Origin: an uncultured Clostridia bacterium
GTDB lineage: Bacteria; Bacillota; Clostridia; Christensenellales; Aristaeellaceae
DNA: 27,971 bases
Direction: 5' to 3'
NCBI GenBank assembly: GCA_945877525.1
Contig: CAMDVP010000010.1
Location: 1 to 27,971, forward strand
Positions 1 through 6,666 of this stretch are shown piece by piece. Positions within the stretch are counted from its first letter, which is position 1. Each line of letters opens with the position of its first letter. Under the pieces are notes generated by a model. That model worked only from the letters and a program-made list of their open reading frames with translations, was not told the origin of the DNA and did not search any database. Both the position numbers and the translations under genes were made by a program.

Positions 1-1213
1 CCTGCTCCAGCTCCCGGCGCATGTCGACGATTTCCACCTCGGGCATGGGGCGGTTCAGCACCCGGGTGGGCATTTCCACCAGGGTATAATCCCCCCGGCG
101 GGCCCTGGCAAAGGATAGGATGCTGGGCGTGGCGCTGGCCAGAAGCAGGGTTGCGCCCTCCTCCTCGCACCGCCACCGGGCCACCTCCCGCGCGTCGTAG
201 CGGGGGTGACGGTCGCTGAGGTAGGTGGTTTCATGCTCCTCGTCCACCACGATCAGCCCCAGCCGCTCCGTCGGAGCAAACACCGCCGAGCGCGCGCCGA
301 TAATCACCCGGGCGTCCCCCCGGCGGATGCGCCGCCATTCATCGAAGCGCTCCCCTGCCGACAGCCGCGAATGCAATACCGCTGCCACCGGCCCGAAGCG
401 GGCGCGGAACCAGTCCACCATTTGCGGGGTCAGGGCAATTTCCGGCACAAGAATCATGGCGGATTTGCCCATGCCGAGGGCCCGGCGCACCAGGCGGATG
501 AACACCTCCGTCTTGCCGCTGCCCGTCACGCCGTGGAGCAGGAAGCGGCCTGTGCCCTGTTCCAGCTCCGGCAGGATGATTTCCAGCGCCTCCCGCTGGG
601 AGGGGGTCAGCTCCGGGTCGGGCACAGGGGCGCTCATGCCGCCGCCCGGGCGGCGCAGAACCTCCTGCTGCCATAATTCCACCAGCCCCGCCGCCGCCAA
701 TTGTCGCAGAGGTTCCAGGGGCTCGCGAACCACCAGCTTCATTTCGCCCACGGGGTGGGGCGCGCCGTCCCGCAGAAGGTTCAGCAGCGCCCGCCGCTTC
801 TGCGAACGGCCCTGGGCGGCGATGGCCTCCTCCACCTGCTCCGGCGGGATGGCCAGGCGTGCCACGGGCTGCTGCTTCACCTGCACCCGTCCGCCCCGCA
901 TTTCCGCGGGAAGCATCAGGCGCAGGGTTTCCGCCAGGGGGCAGTGGGCGTTTTCCGCCATGCGCCGGGCCAGGGTCAGCAGGCAGGGCAGAATGGCGGG
1001 ATAATCCTCCAGGGGGGCGATGATGTCCTTCAGCCGTTCCGGGGGCAGGTCGCAGCGCTCTGTCAGGGCGACCACCACGCCCTCCTTCTTTCTGGGGCCA
1101 AAGGGCACCTCCACCCGCTGCCCCACAGACAGGGGCATTCCCTCCGGCACACGATAGGTGAAGGTGTGGGCCACGTTTTCATGCACAATGTCCACGATCA
1201 CCTGTGCCAGCAT
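1..1213 (-). CDS. priA: Primosomal protein N' (PriA helicase), 3' part beyond window edge
   Basis: PriA is a superfamily-2 DNA helicase that reloads the replisome at stalled forks. The first 404 residues are visible; the stop lies beyond base 1. The N-terminus reads MLAQVIVDIVHENVAHTFTY, the start of the PriA DNA-binding domain. Walker A, GVTGSGKT, is at about residues 228-235, and Walker B DEEH at about 324-327. The SATPS helicase motif follows, then the PriA linker sequence with IVDMRREL. The zinc-binding cysteines of the family lie later and are outside the window. The ATG at 1213 is preceded by a GGGTGAGG-type ribosome-binding site and a good sigma-A promoter. The gene is divergent from the cytidylate-kinase-like gene. 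The truncation is a window artefact; the visible frame has no defect. Confidence 0.95.
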   Translation of the reverse strand, partial: MLAQVIVDIVHENVAHTFTYRVPEGMPLSVGQRVEVPFGPRKKEGVVVALTERCDLPPERLKDIIAPLEDYPAILPCLLTLARRMAENAHCPLAETLRLMLPAEMRGGRVQVKQQPVARLAIPPEQVEEAIAAQGRSQKRRALLNLLRDGAPHPVGEMKLVVREPLEPLRQLAAAGLVELWQQEVLRRPGGGMSAPVPDPELTPSQREALEIILPELEQGTGRFLLHGVTGSGKTEVFIRLVRRALGMGKSAMILVPEIALTPQMVDWFRARFGPVAAVLHSRLSAGERFDEWRRIRRGDARVIIGARSAVFAPTERLGLIVVDEEHETTYLSDRHPRYDAREVARWRCEEEGATLLLASATPSILSFARARRGDYTLVEMPTRVLNRPMPEVEIVDMRRELEQ

Positions 1214-1241
1214 GCCCTCACCCCCTATCTGTCCAGTATCT

Positions 1242-1270
1242 ATTATAGCGTTTTTGCCCGTGTTGCACAA
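1242..1270 (-). promoter_or_regulatory. Sigma-A promoter for priA
   Basis: On the minus strand, TTGTGC at 1265-1270 and a perfect TATAAT at 1242-1247 are separated by 17 bp. Transcription would start near 1235, leaving about 20 nt of leader before the priA start at 1213. Confidence 0.7.
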
Positions 1271-1312
1271 GGGTCTTGCGCCGCGCGTCACACGTCCTTC
1301 ACCTAAAATTCA

Positions 1313-1341
1313 TTCCCAAAAGGACAAAAATGTGCTATACT
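1313..1341 (+). promoter_or_regulatory. Promoter for the cytidylate-kinase-like gene
   Basis: TTCCCA (1313-1318), a 17-bp spacer, and TATACT (1336-1341) preceded by an extended -10 TGC. It lies about 67 bp upstream of the chosen start at 1408 and is divergent from the priA promoter. Confidence 0.6.
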
Positions 1342-1407
1342 ATCGTTAGAAAGGGTGTAGACCCCGGAACGTTGCTCAGCATGATGCAAGGAAAGCGAGG
1401 GATTCTG

Positions 1408-2052
1408 ATGGCGACAAATCTGGTCATTACCATCGGCAGGCAGTTTGGCTCCGGCGGGCGGAAGGTCGGCAAGCTGCTGGCGGAAAAGCTCGATATACCC
1501 TATTATGACAAGGAACTGCTGGCCGAGGCCGCCAAGGACAGCGGCATCTGCCAGGAAATCTTTGAAAATCATGACGAAAAGCCCACCCGGTCGCTGCTGT
1601 TTTCCCTGGTGACCGGCATGCAGATGCACGGCGACCCCGGCAGCATGTATATGGACATGCCCCTCAACCATAAGATATTCCTGGCCCAGTTTGACGCCAT
1701 CCGCCGTATCGCCAGCGAGGGGCCCTGCGTGATCGTCGGGCGCTGCGCCGACTATGTGCTTCGGGATAAGCCCAACGCGGTGAGCGTGTTTGTCAAGGCG
1801 GACATCCGCCAGCGGGTGGAGCGTGCTGTGTCCCTCTATGGCGTGGATCCTGCCAGGGCCGAGGAAACCGTCCGCAAGGCCGACAAGCAGCGCGCCAGCT
1901 ATTATAACTACTACGCCACCGCCACCTGGGGCGATGTGAACAACTACGACCTGTGCGTGGATACAGGCAAGCTGGGCATCGAGGGCACGGTGGAGCTGAT
2001 TGAGCAGTATCTCCGCCTGCGGGAGCAGGCCCTGAAGAACGCAAAGGAGTGA
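1408..2052 (+). CDS. Cytidylate kinase-like family protein
   Basis: The protein has 214 residues and the P-loop nucleoside-monophosphate-kinase signature of the cytidylate kinase-like family (Pfam Cytidylate_kin2). An N-terminal beta strand leads into GRQFGSGGR at about residues 10-18, which takes the place of the Walker A loop, followed by the AEKLDIPYYDKELL segment typical of the group. A central VIVGRCADYVL strand and a C-terminal YYNYYATATWG segment also match. The family probably phosphorylates a nucleotide, but the physiological substrate is generally unknown, so I do not call it Cmk. The ATG at 1408 is preferred because GCGAGGG sits about 8 nt upstream; an upstream in-frame ATG at 1276 would overlap the promoter. 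Its last bases overlap the start of the next gene, so the two are probably co-translated. Confidence 0.85.
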   Translation: MATNLVITIGRQFGSGGRKVGKLLAEKLDIPYYDKELLAEAAKDSGICQEIFENHDEKPTRSLLFSLVTGMQMHGDPGSMYMDMPLNHKIFLAQFDAIRRIASEGPCVIVGRCADYVLRDKPNAVSVFVKADIRQRVERAVSLYGVDPARAEETVRKADKQRASYYNYYATATWGDVNNYDLCVDTGKLGIEGTVELIEQYLRLREQALKNAKE

Positions 2053-2759
2053 TTGCGCTGAAACGGCTATGGACGCTTCTGTGCGCGCTGCTGCTTCTGC
2101 CTGCCGCAGTCCTGGCGGAGCTGACCTGGCCCGAGGGGGCCACCGGCGGACAGCAGGCGTTGCAGGCGTATATCGCCAGGGTCAATGACAACCTGGCTCA
2201 GCTGGGCTCCCGGCAGGTCAACTCGATTTTCGAGTACTACGAGGGCTTTGCGGTGCTGGGGGTTACCGACCAGGGCATGGCGGAGGTTCCCGAAGGCGTG
2301 GAGCTGACCTTCACCATGAATGAGGACAGCCTGTCCCAGCTACAGCTGCGGGTGAGCGATCCCACCTGCTTTGCGGCGCTGGCAGCCAGCTGCATTCAGG
2401 CCGCAAGCCCCGAAGCCACAACCCTGCAGGACGCCATGAATACCCCTGCCGGTCATGCTGCGCGGGCGCAGAGCGAGCCGGCCAACTCCTATGAGGAGCA
2501 GATCATCACCGGCCCGGGCGACGCGCCACGCACCTATTACGCCTATTATCCCAACCAGTATCGCGACGGCGTGAACTGGCTGCAGCTGACGCTGATCTTT
2601 CCCCGGTCGGACGCGCAGGCCGCTGCGGCCATTGGCGCGGTAACCCCGGCGCCCGCCGATCCCGAGCAGGAGTATGAGGGCACCGGCTATGACGGAGGAA
2701 TTCATCTGGAGGTGTTTGTGACGCCTACCCCCGAGCCTGATCCCTTTGGCGAGGGCTGA
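2049..2759 (+). CDS. Secreted hypothetical protein
   Basis: The protein has about 236 residues and I do not recognise the family. The N-terminus is a clear signal peptide: KRLW, a leucine/alanine-rich core, then a probable cut after AVLA before ELTWPEG. The mature part is acidic and alanine-rich and ends in a proline-rich tail with TPTPEPDPFGEG, which suggests an exported soluble or wall-associated protein. It contains no cysteine-based lipobox. The gene follows the kinase-like gene with a 4-nt overlap. The start is unusual: the GTG at 2049 is the last base of the AAAGGAG ribosome-binding site plus two, while an in-frame CTG at 2058 has ideal 8-nt spacing. The true start could therefore be CTG 2058, giving a protein three residues shorter. 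Confidence 0.7.
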   Translation: MIALKRLWTLLCALLLLPAAVLAELTWPEGATGGQQALQAYIARVNDNLAQLGSRQVNSIFEYYEGFAVLGVTDQGMAEVPEGVELTFTMNEDSLSQLQLRVSDPTCFAALAASCIQAASPEATTLQDAMNTPAGHAARAQSEPANSYEEQIITGPGDAPRTYYAYYPNQYRDGVNWLQLTLIFPRSDAQAAAAIGAVTPAPADPEQEYEGTGYDGGIHLEVFVTPTPEPDPFGEG

Positions 2760-2864
2760 CGATGCTTCCGGCAGAGCCGGATGTTTGATTTGAAAAGGGC
2801 GGCGCATATCGTGCCGCATTCCAGGGCAGGAAACAGCCCCATATCAGAAAAAAGTGATATGCCA

Positions 2865-2919
2865 TGCAACAGAAAGCGCCCATGCTTCTGCCAATGAAGC
2901 ATGGGCGCTTTCTATTGCA
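2865..2919. other. Long perfect hairpin closing repeat copy 1
   Basis: AGAAAGCGCCCATGCTT (2871-2887) is the exact reverse complement of 2897-2913, around a 9-nt loop. After one mismatch the stem extends with TGCAA (2865-2869) pairing TTGCA (2915-2919). There is no T-run on the 3' side in either direction, so it is not an ordinary intrinsic terminator. It could act as a 3'-end stabiliser for the convergent transcripts. Confidence 0.8.
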
Positions 2920-3059
2920 AAAAACCGATGGGAGATGTCGGAGAAATCGCAGGCCCTCCGGCTTCATTCGTATCCATCGGCAAATCTGCCGTCCGGGAGC
3001 ATAGCGGCCAGGAGGAGACGGAAGAAAAACGCCGTCCGCAGACAGCGTTTCTCCTTCTT

Positions 3060-3086
3060 AAAAAAGTGACAGCAAGCCACTTTTTT
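3060..3086 (-). terminator. Intrinsic terminator after tRNA-Leu (also 5' part of repeat copy 1)
   Basis: On the minus strand, AAAAAAGTG pairs with CACTTTTTT around a 9-nt loop, 5 bp past the tRNA 3' end. The T-run makes it a plausible intrinsic terminator. It is nearly symmetric, so it could work on both strands. Confidence 0.65.
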
Positions 3087-3090
3087 GGCG

Positions 3091-3172
3091 TGCTGATGGC
3101 GGGACTCGAACCCGCACGCCTTGTGAGCAGGGGATTTTAAATCCCCGGTGTCTGCCGTTCCACCACATCAGC
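3091..3172 (-). tRNA. tRNA-Leu (anticodon UAA)
   Basis: The 82-nt sequence folds as a class II tRNA. The acceptor stem is GCTGATG pairing CATCAGC with discriminator A. The anticodon stem is GGGGA/TCCCC around TTTAAAA, giving anticodon TAA. There is an extended variable arm as expected for leucine tRNA, and a T-arm with GGTTCGAGTCC. The CCA end is not encoded, because CGC follows the discriminator. It has its own promoter and terminator and so is a single-gene unit. Confidence 0.95.
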
Positions 3173-3183
3173 CTGTATGGGGC

Positions 3184-3212
3184 ATTATACCATCCTTCCC
3201 GGGGAGCGTCAA
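3184..3212 (-). promoter_or_regulatory. Promoter for tRNA-Leu
   Basis: On the minus strand TTGACG (3207-3212), 17 bp, then TATAAT (3184-3189), with the tRNA 5' end 11 bases beyond the -10 box. It is close to consensus, as expected for a stable RNA gene. Confidence 0.85.
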
Positions 3213-3299
3213 GCAGTCCCTCCGCCTCAAAAGCAGGAATCCGCTTCTTTCCGTCGAATACCGTGAAGCACGGAAGGATGGCAGAACGGAGGAATGCAG

Positions 3300-4136
3300 A
3301 TGAATATCGGTATTGTGGGCCTGGGGCTGATCGGCGGCTCCCTGGCCAAGACGGTGAAGCTTCATACCGGCCACCGGGTCATCGGCTGCGACCTGAATCC
3401 GCAGACGGTGCTGCAGGCGCAGCTGCTGGGGGCCATCGATGAGGAAATGACAGAGGACAGCCTCCGCCAGTGCGACGTGGTGCTGGTGGCGCTGTATCCC
3501 AAGGGAATTATCGACTGGGTGAAGGCCCATGCGGATACCTTCGGCGAGGGGGCGCTGGTGATTGACTGCGGCGGCGTGAAGCAGGAAATCTGCCGGGAGC
3601 TTGCCCCTCTGTCCCGGGCGGGAAAGTGGCACTTCATCGGCGGACACCCCATGGCGGGGCGGGAGTTTTCCGGCTTCAAGTATGCCCGGGACGACCTGTT
3701 CGACCGGGCCAGCATGATCCTGACCCCCATGGGCGATGAGGAGCCGGCGCTTTTGCGGCGGGCGCGGGATTTCTTCATGGATCTGGGCTTCCGGCGGGTG
3801 CAGTTCACCACCCCCGCCACCCATGATGAGATGATCGCCTACACCAGCCAGCTGGCGCACATTGTGTCCAGCGCCTATGTCAAGTGCCCCCTGGCCGGGC
3901 GGCACAAGGGCTTTTCCGCAGGCTCCTTTGCTGACATGACCCGGGTGGCCCGGCTGAACGAGGACATGTGGACGGAATTGTTCTTTGACAACAGGGATGC
4001 GCTACTGCCTGAGGTGGAAGGGCTGGTGCAGCGCCTGACTGCCTACCGCGACGCCTTGCGTCAGGATGACCGGGAAGGCATGCGCGCGCTTTTGCGGGAG
4101 GGCCGCGAGGTGAAGGAAAGGCTGGAGGAAGGCTGA
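3300..4136 (+). CDS. tyrA: Prephenate dehydrogenase
   Basis: TyrA oxidatively decarboxylates prephenate to 4-hydroxyphenylpyruvate with NAD(P)+, the committed step to tyrosine, in the cytosol. The 278-residue protein begins MNIGIVGLGLIGGSLAKT, a Rossmann GxGxxG loop at residues 7-12. It continues to the family's active-site GGHPMAG with His at about residue 116, and the helical C-terminal dimerisation half has DMTRVARLNEDMW. The length fits a monofunctional TyrA without chorismate mutase or ACT domains. A closer upstream ATG at 3294 sits 1 nt after the GGAGG ribosome-binding site; ATG 3300 has 7-nt spacing and is preferred. The stop overlaps the next start (TGATG), so the two genes form an operon. 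No strong promoter is visible upstream. Confidence 0.93.
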   Translation: MNIGIVGLGLIGGSLAKTVKLHTGHRVIGCDLNPQTVLQAQLLGAIDEEMTEDSLRQCDVVLVALYPKGIIDWVKAHADTFGEGALVIDCGGVKQEICRELAPLSRAGKWHFIGGHPMAGREFSGFKYARDDLFDRASMILTPMGDEEPALLRRARDFFMDLGFRRVQFTTPATHDEMIAYTSQLAHIVSSAYVKCPLAGRHKGFSAGSFADMTRVARLNEDMWTELFFDNRDALLPEVEGLVQRLTAYRDALRQDDREGMRALLREGREVKERLEEG

Positions 4137-4552
4137 TGCGCATCGCTGTGTCCGCGTGCCTGCTGGGGGAAAAGTGCAAATACAACGGCGGCGACAACCG
4201 CAATGTGCGGGTGATCGACTTTGTGCAGGGGCATGAGGTGATCCCCGTGTGCCCGGAGCGCGCCGCGGGCATGCCCTCGCCCCGGCCGCCGGTGGAAATC
4301 CGCTGCGGCCGCCTGGTGGACTGCCATGGACATGACGTGGACGCCTGCTATCGGGCAGGGGTGGCCCGCACCATCGCCATGCTGGGCGATAAGCCTGTCG
4401 ACCTGGCGATTCTTCAGCCCCGCAGCCCCACCTGCGGGGTGCATCAGGTGTACGACGGCACCTTCTCCGGGGTAAGGACGGAGGGCCGGGGCATCCTGGC
4501 CCAGGCGCTGGCGGAGCGGGGCATCCCCCTGCGGGAGCCGGAGGAGCTGTGA
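4136..4552 (+). CDS. DUF523 family protein (2-thiouracil desulfurase-like)
   Basis: The protein has 138 residues and opens with RIAVSACLLGEKCKYNG, the hallmark of DUF523. Further on it has VCPE (Cys at about 42) and SPTCG near residue 106. Family knowledge: the characterised member TudS is a [4Fe-4S]-dependent enzyme that removes sulfur from 2-thiouracil, using conserved cysteines. The early cysteines, the CPE cysteine and the SPTCG cysteine are present, so an iron-sulfur desulfurase role is reasonable but inferred. The start overlaps the tyrA stop by one base, so it depends on tyrA transcription and coupled translation. It ends 10 bp from a convergent gene. Confidence 0.85.
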   Translation: MRIAVSACLLGEKCKYNGGDNRNVRVIDFVQGHEVIPVCPERAAGMPSPRPPVEIRCGRLVDCHGHDVDACYRAGVARTIAMLGDKPVDLAILQPRSPTCGVHQVYDGTFSGVRTEGRGILAQALAERGIPLREPEEL

Positions 4553-4562
4553 GCTTCGGCGT

Positions 4563-5099
4563 TTACCACACCTCCGGCATATATCGCCGCAAAAACAGGG
4601 CATATTCGCTCTCCGGGTGCTCCCGGAGGGCATTTTTGTCAATTTCCCGCACAACAATCCGGCGGATGCTCTCCCGCGCCGCATCGCTGAGGGTTTCATG
4701 GCGGTGGATCATCAGCGCGCCCTGCGCTTCCAGCGAAAGCAGATGGGCCATCAGGTCGGGAATGGCCTGGCAGGAGGTTACCGGCACCGGGGGTTCGCTG
4801 AGATAGATCCAGGGCATCTTATCCATGGCGGGAAGCTCGGCTTCCGCGGCGTAGACGTATCCGGGCTGCCCCTGATACAGCGCGGTCAGCTGGCCGGGGA
4901 AATATTCGTCGTAATGGAGGCGGCCCTCACGATCCCAGCGATAGGTGAACCAGCCGTTGGGGCGGGTCATGGGGTTGTGGGCGTAGAGGGCTGCCAGGGC
5001 AGGGCTGTGAGTCAGGTAAACATACGGCCGGTCGTGATTGGACTGAAAGGGAAGCAGCCGGGTCAGCCCCGGCACTGCGCTGCCGTGGTACAGCATCAT
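4563..5099 (-). CDS. Hypothetical cytosolic protein with YHGS N-terminus
   Basis: The protein has 178 residues and no signal peptide or membrane segment. It begins MMLYHGSAVPGLTRLLPFQS, followed by PYVYLTHSPALAALYAHNP. A YHGS start, then a Y-x-x-T-x-S-x-x-x-A strand-helix, is reminiscent of ADP-ribosyltransferase-like folds, but I see no confirmed catalytic triad and do not assign a function. The start at 5099 is fixed by an AAGGAGG site (5108-5114) with 8-nt spacing, and by a promoter at 5125-5153 that excludes the longer upstream start. It is a single-gene unit, convergent with DUF523 and divergent from the SPASM gene. Confidence 0.75.
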   Translation of the reverse strand: MMLYHGSAVPGLTRLLPFQSNHDRPYVYLTHSPALAALYAHNPMTRPNGWFTYRWDREGRLHYDEYFPGQLTALYQGQPGYVYAAEAELPAMDKMPWIYLSEPPVPVTSCQAIPDLMAHLLSLEAQGALMIHRHETLSDAARESIRRIVVREIDKNALREHPESEYALFLRRYMPEVW

Positions 5100-5124
5100 G
5101 AGAACCGCCTCCTTCGATAAGGCC

Positions 5125-5153
5125 ATGATAGGCTATGCCGGACAAAAAAACAA
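5125..5153 (-). promoter_or_regulatory. Promoter for the YHGS hypothetical gene
   Basis: On the minus strand TTGTTT (5148-5153), 17 bp, then TATCAT (5125-5130). The predicted start of transcription falls just ahead of the AAGGAGG site. Confidence 0.55.
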
Positions 5154-5176
5154 GACTGGTTCCACAGGGCGATTTA

Positions 5177-5185
5177 TGGTATAAT
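5177..5185 (+). promoter_or_regulatory. Extended -10 promoter for the SPASM gene
   Basis: TGGTATAAT gives an extended -10 with a perfect TATAAT (5180-5185). The -35 region is weak. It would leave an untranslated leader of about 140 nt before 5332. Confidence 0.5.
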
Positions 5186-5331
5186 AGATACAGGGAAAAG
5201 CATCCGGGATGCAGCCTGCGTTCATCTGCCTGTACATGCAGAAACAAGTTAATCTCACAAAAAGGAATACAGTATAATTCTGATAAAAACAGCCGAAAGA
5301 GGAATGCGCTATGGATATTGGACGATGATTG

Positions 5332-6396
5332 ATGCATACGCATGAGGGTGCCTGGATCAGGAGCATTCCGTCTGCTTCGTTCATTCCGCTTTGGGGGATC
5401 TATCTGGTTGTCATTCTTACGGCGGCGCTTTTTTTGATCTGGAGAAAGCAGGTTTCAGCGGTGCGCAGCCTGACACAGCATATGCAGAAGCCGGTGATGA
5501 CGCTGCAGGATCTGGTGGCCTTCAGCGGCCTGTCGCCCTATCACGCCACTGCGCTGCGGGTGTATGAGCAATACCTGAAGGGCGCTGTTCGCATCAGCCC
5601 TGAGGACGGCTATATCCATGAATTGAATGAGACGGACGAGGATAAAGAGGACGAGCAGACGCCCATGCTCTATCTCAGGACGCATACTGTCAAAATCCGG
5701 GAAATCAGTGAGACCAACCCCCGCGACAGAAAATACGATCGGATGCTTTGCGCGAAGAACCGGAAAGACTTCGTGGACTATCAGACGGCATACAGGAAGA
5801 AATCCTGCTGGTTCACCATATGTGTGATCGGGATATCGACCGTGCTGATATACCTGCCGGCGCTCATGCGCATGTCCATGGGCCTGGCCCGGCTTTGCCG
5901 CCGCATGGGCGTGGACAAGCTGTGGACGGACCGTGTTGTGCCCATCGGACGGGGAAGAGAAATGGCGGATCTGACCATCCGCCGGGAAGATCTCCCCGCC
6001 TACCTGGATGCCATCCGCTGCGCCAGAGGAGGCGTCCTTACGCGCCTTGTCCATCCTGGAACAGAGGTCAGTGCCGGCCGTGCCCTGCAGTTTCAGTGCG
6101 GCGGAGACTGCTATGTGTGCGGTGCGGGGAGCGATCTGGTGACGGTGGACGAGCATGGACATATCTTCCCCTGCCGAAGAATGCCCATTGACTGCGGCAG
6201 TATCCATGAAACCACGCTGACGCAGGTTTGGCAGAGCCATCCCGTGTTTATCGAGCTGAGGCGCCGGCAAATCCCGCAGGCATGTCTGTCCTGCGGCAGC
6301 TGTTATGCCTGCCGGGGTGGTGCAAGATGTCTGGCTTATGCGGAAACGGGAAGCTATCTTCTGCCTGACCCTGCCTGCGGATGGTGCGCCCAATAG
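5332..6396 (+). CDS. Membrane-anchored SPASM-domain protein lacking the radical-SAM core
   Basis: The protein has about 354 residues. A hydrophobic segment at about 18-37 predicts an N-terminal membrane anchor, followed by an acidic linker with NETDEDKEDEQ and a second hydrophobic stretch near 160-180. From about 183 the sequence matches the end of a radical-SAM peptide maturase: GVDKLWTDRVVPIGRG. A full SPASM-type domain follows, with CGAGSDLVTVDEHGHIFPCRR, a run CLSCGSCYAC and GGARCLAYA, and about twelve cysteines between 256 and 352. No CxxxCxxC for the SAM cluster is present, so the catalytic half is missing. A strong ribosome-binding site serves ATG 5311, but that frame stops after five codons (TGA 5326-5328), directly before this frame. 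Either a decayed gene or a cluster-binding partner is possible. Confidence 0.6.
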   Translation: MHTHEGAWIRSIPSASFIPLWGIYLVVILTAALFLIWRKQVSAVRSLTQHMQKPVMTLQDLVAFSGLSPYHATALRVYEQYLKGAVRISPEDGYIHELNETDEDKEDEQTPMLYLRTHTVKIREISETNPRDRKYDRMLCAKNRKDFVDYQTAYRKKSCWFTICVIGISTVLIYLPALMRMSMGLARLCRRMGVDKLWTDRVVPIGRGREMADLTIRREDLPAYLDAIRCARGGVLTRLVHPGTEVSAGRALQFQCGGDCYVCGAGSDLVTVDEHGHIFPCRRMPIDCGSIHETTLTQVWQSHPVFIELRRRQIPQACLSCGSCYACRGGARCLAYAETGSYLLPDPACGWCAQ

Positions 6397-6402
6397 CAAA
6401 CC

Positions 6403-6435
6403 GAGCCGGTACAGGCGAATGCGCCGTGCCGGCTC
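6403..6435 (+). terminator. Hairpin after the SPASM gene
   Basis: GAGCCGGTAC pairs with GTGCCGGCTC (one G-T) and an inner GGCG/CGCC closes a small loop. It begins 7 bp after the stop. No T-run follows, so it is at best a weak terminator or an mRNA 3' protecting hairpin. Confidence 0.4.
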
Positions 6436-6442
6436 AGTGTGT

Positions 6443-6640
6443 CAAAAGTGGCTGCGGCCACTATTCTGAGGAGGAACGCCGTCTGCGGACGGTGTTTTTT
6501 TCCGTCTCCGCCTGGCCGCTATGCTCCCGGACGGCGGATCCGAATGAAGTCGGAGAGACCGCGGTTTCTTCGACACTACCCAGGGGCTTTTGACAATCTA
6601 AGCAAGGCCGTTCAGCCTGAAAGGCTGAACGGCCTTGATT
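6443..6640 (+). repeat. Dispersed repeat element, copy 2
   Basis: Plus-strand counterpart of the element at 2865-3086. Part one is a small hairpin AAAAGTGGC...GCCACT (about 6444-6462). Part two is the conserved core from AACGCC (6475) through GGCCGCTATGCTCCCGGACG to CTTTTGACAATC (about 6600). Part three is a perfect 15-bp hairpin (6604-6636). The core matches copy 1 over roughly 120 bases with a few substitutions and one 14-base gap. The closing hairpin has the same position but an unrelated stem sequence. Confidence 0.75.
6604..6636. other. Perfect 15-bp hairpin closing repeat copy 2
   Basis: AAGGCCGTTCAGCCT (6604-6618), loop GAA, then its exact reverse complement (6622-6636). It lies 30 bp from the stop of the convergent acyltransferase-like gene. 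No T-run follows on either strand. Confidence 0.85.
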
Positions 6641-6666
6641 CGCATCCGGGAAATTCATAGCGTTGT

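Larger units (their letters stand above)
2865..3086 (-). repeat. Dispersed repeat element, copy 1
   Basis: Read on the minus strand, this gene-free stretch starts with the AAAAAAGTG hairpin (3086-3060). It continues through a conserved core (about 3055-2920, with TCTGCGGACGG, CCGTCTCC and GGCCGCTATGCTCCCGGACG) and ends in a 17-bp perfect hairpin (2913-2871). The same order of parts and most core bases recur in plus orientation at 6443-6640. Copy 1 carries about 14 extra bases inside the core. It fills the gap between the secreted-protein gene and tRNA-Leu. It contains no convincing gene. Confidence 0.75.

Noticed and set aside
206..1306. Long plus-strand reading frames across the priA region
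   Set aside because: Antisense shadows of priA with no ribosome-binding site and low-complexity arginine/proline/histidine content.
2854..3140. Small plus and minus reading frames in the 2760-3090 gap, and a similar minus frame at 6461-6658
   Set aside because: They share a translated segment with each other (SAVREHSGQ) only because both lie in the dispersed repeat; they have no ribosome-binding sites.
5135..5332. A 65-residue plus frame with several cysteines ahead of the SPASM gene, as a possible precursor peptide for a maturase
   Set aside because: It starts before the -10 box at 5180, so the visible promoter would not transcribe its start, and it has no ribosome-binding site. The maturase core is also absent.
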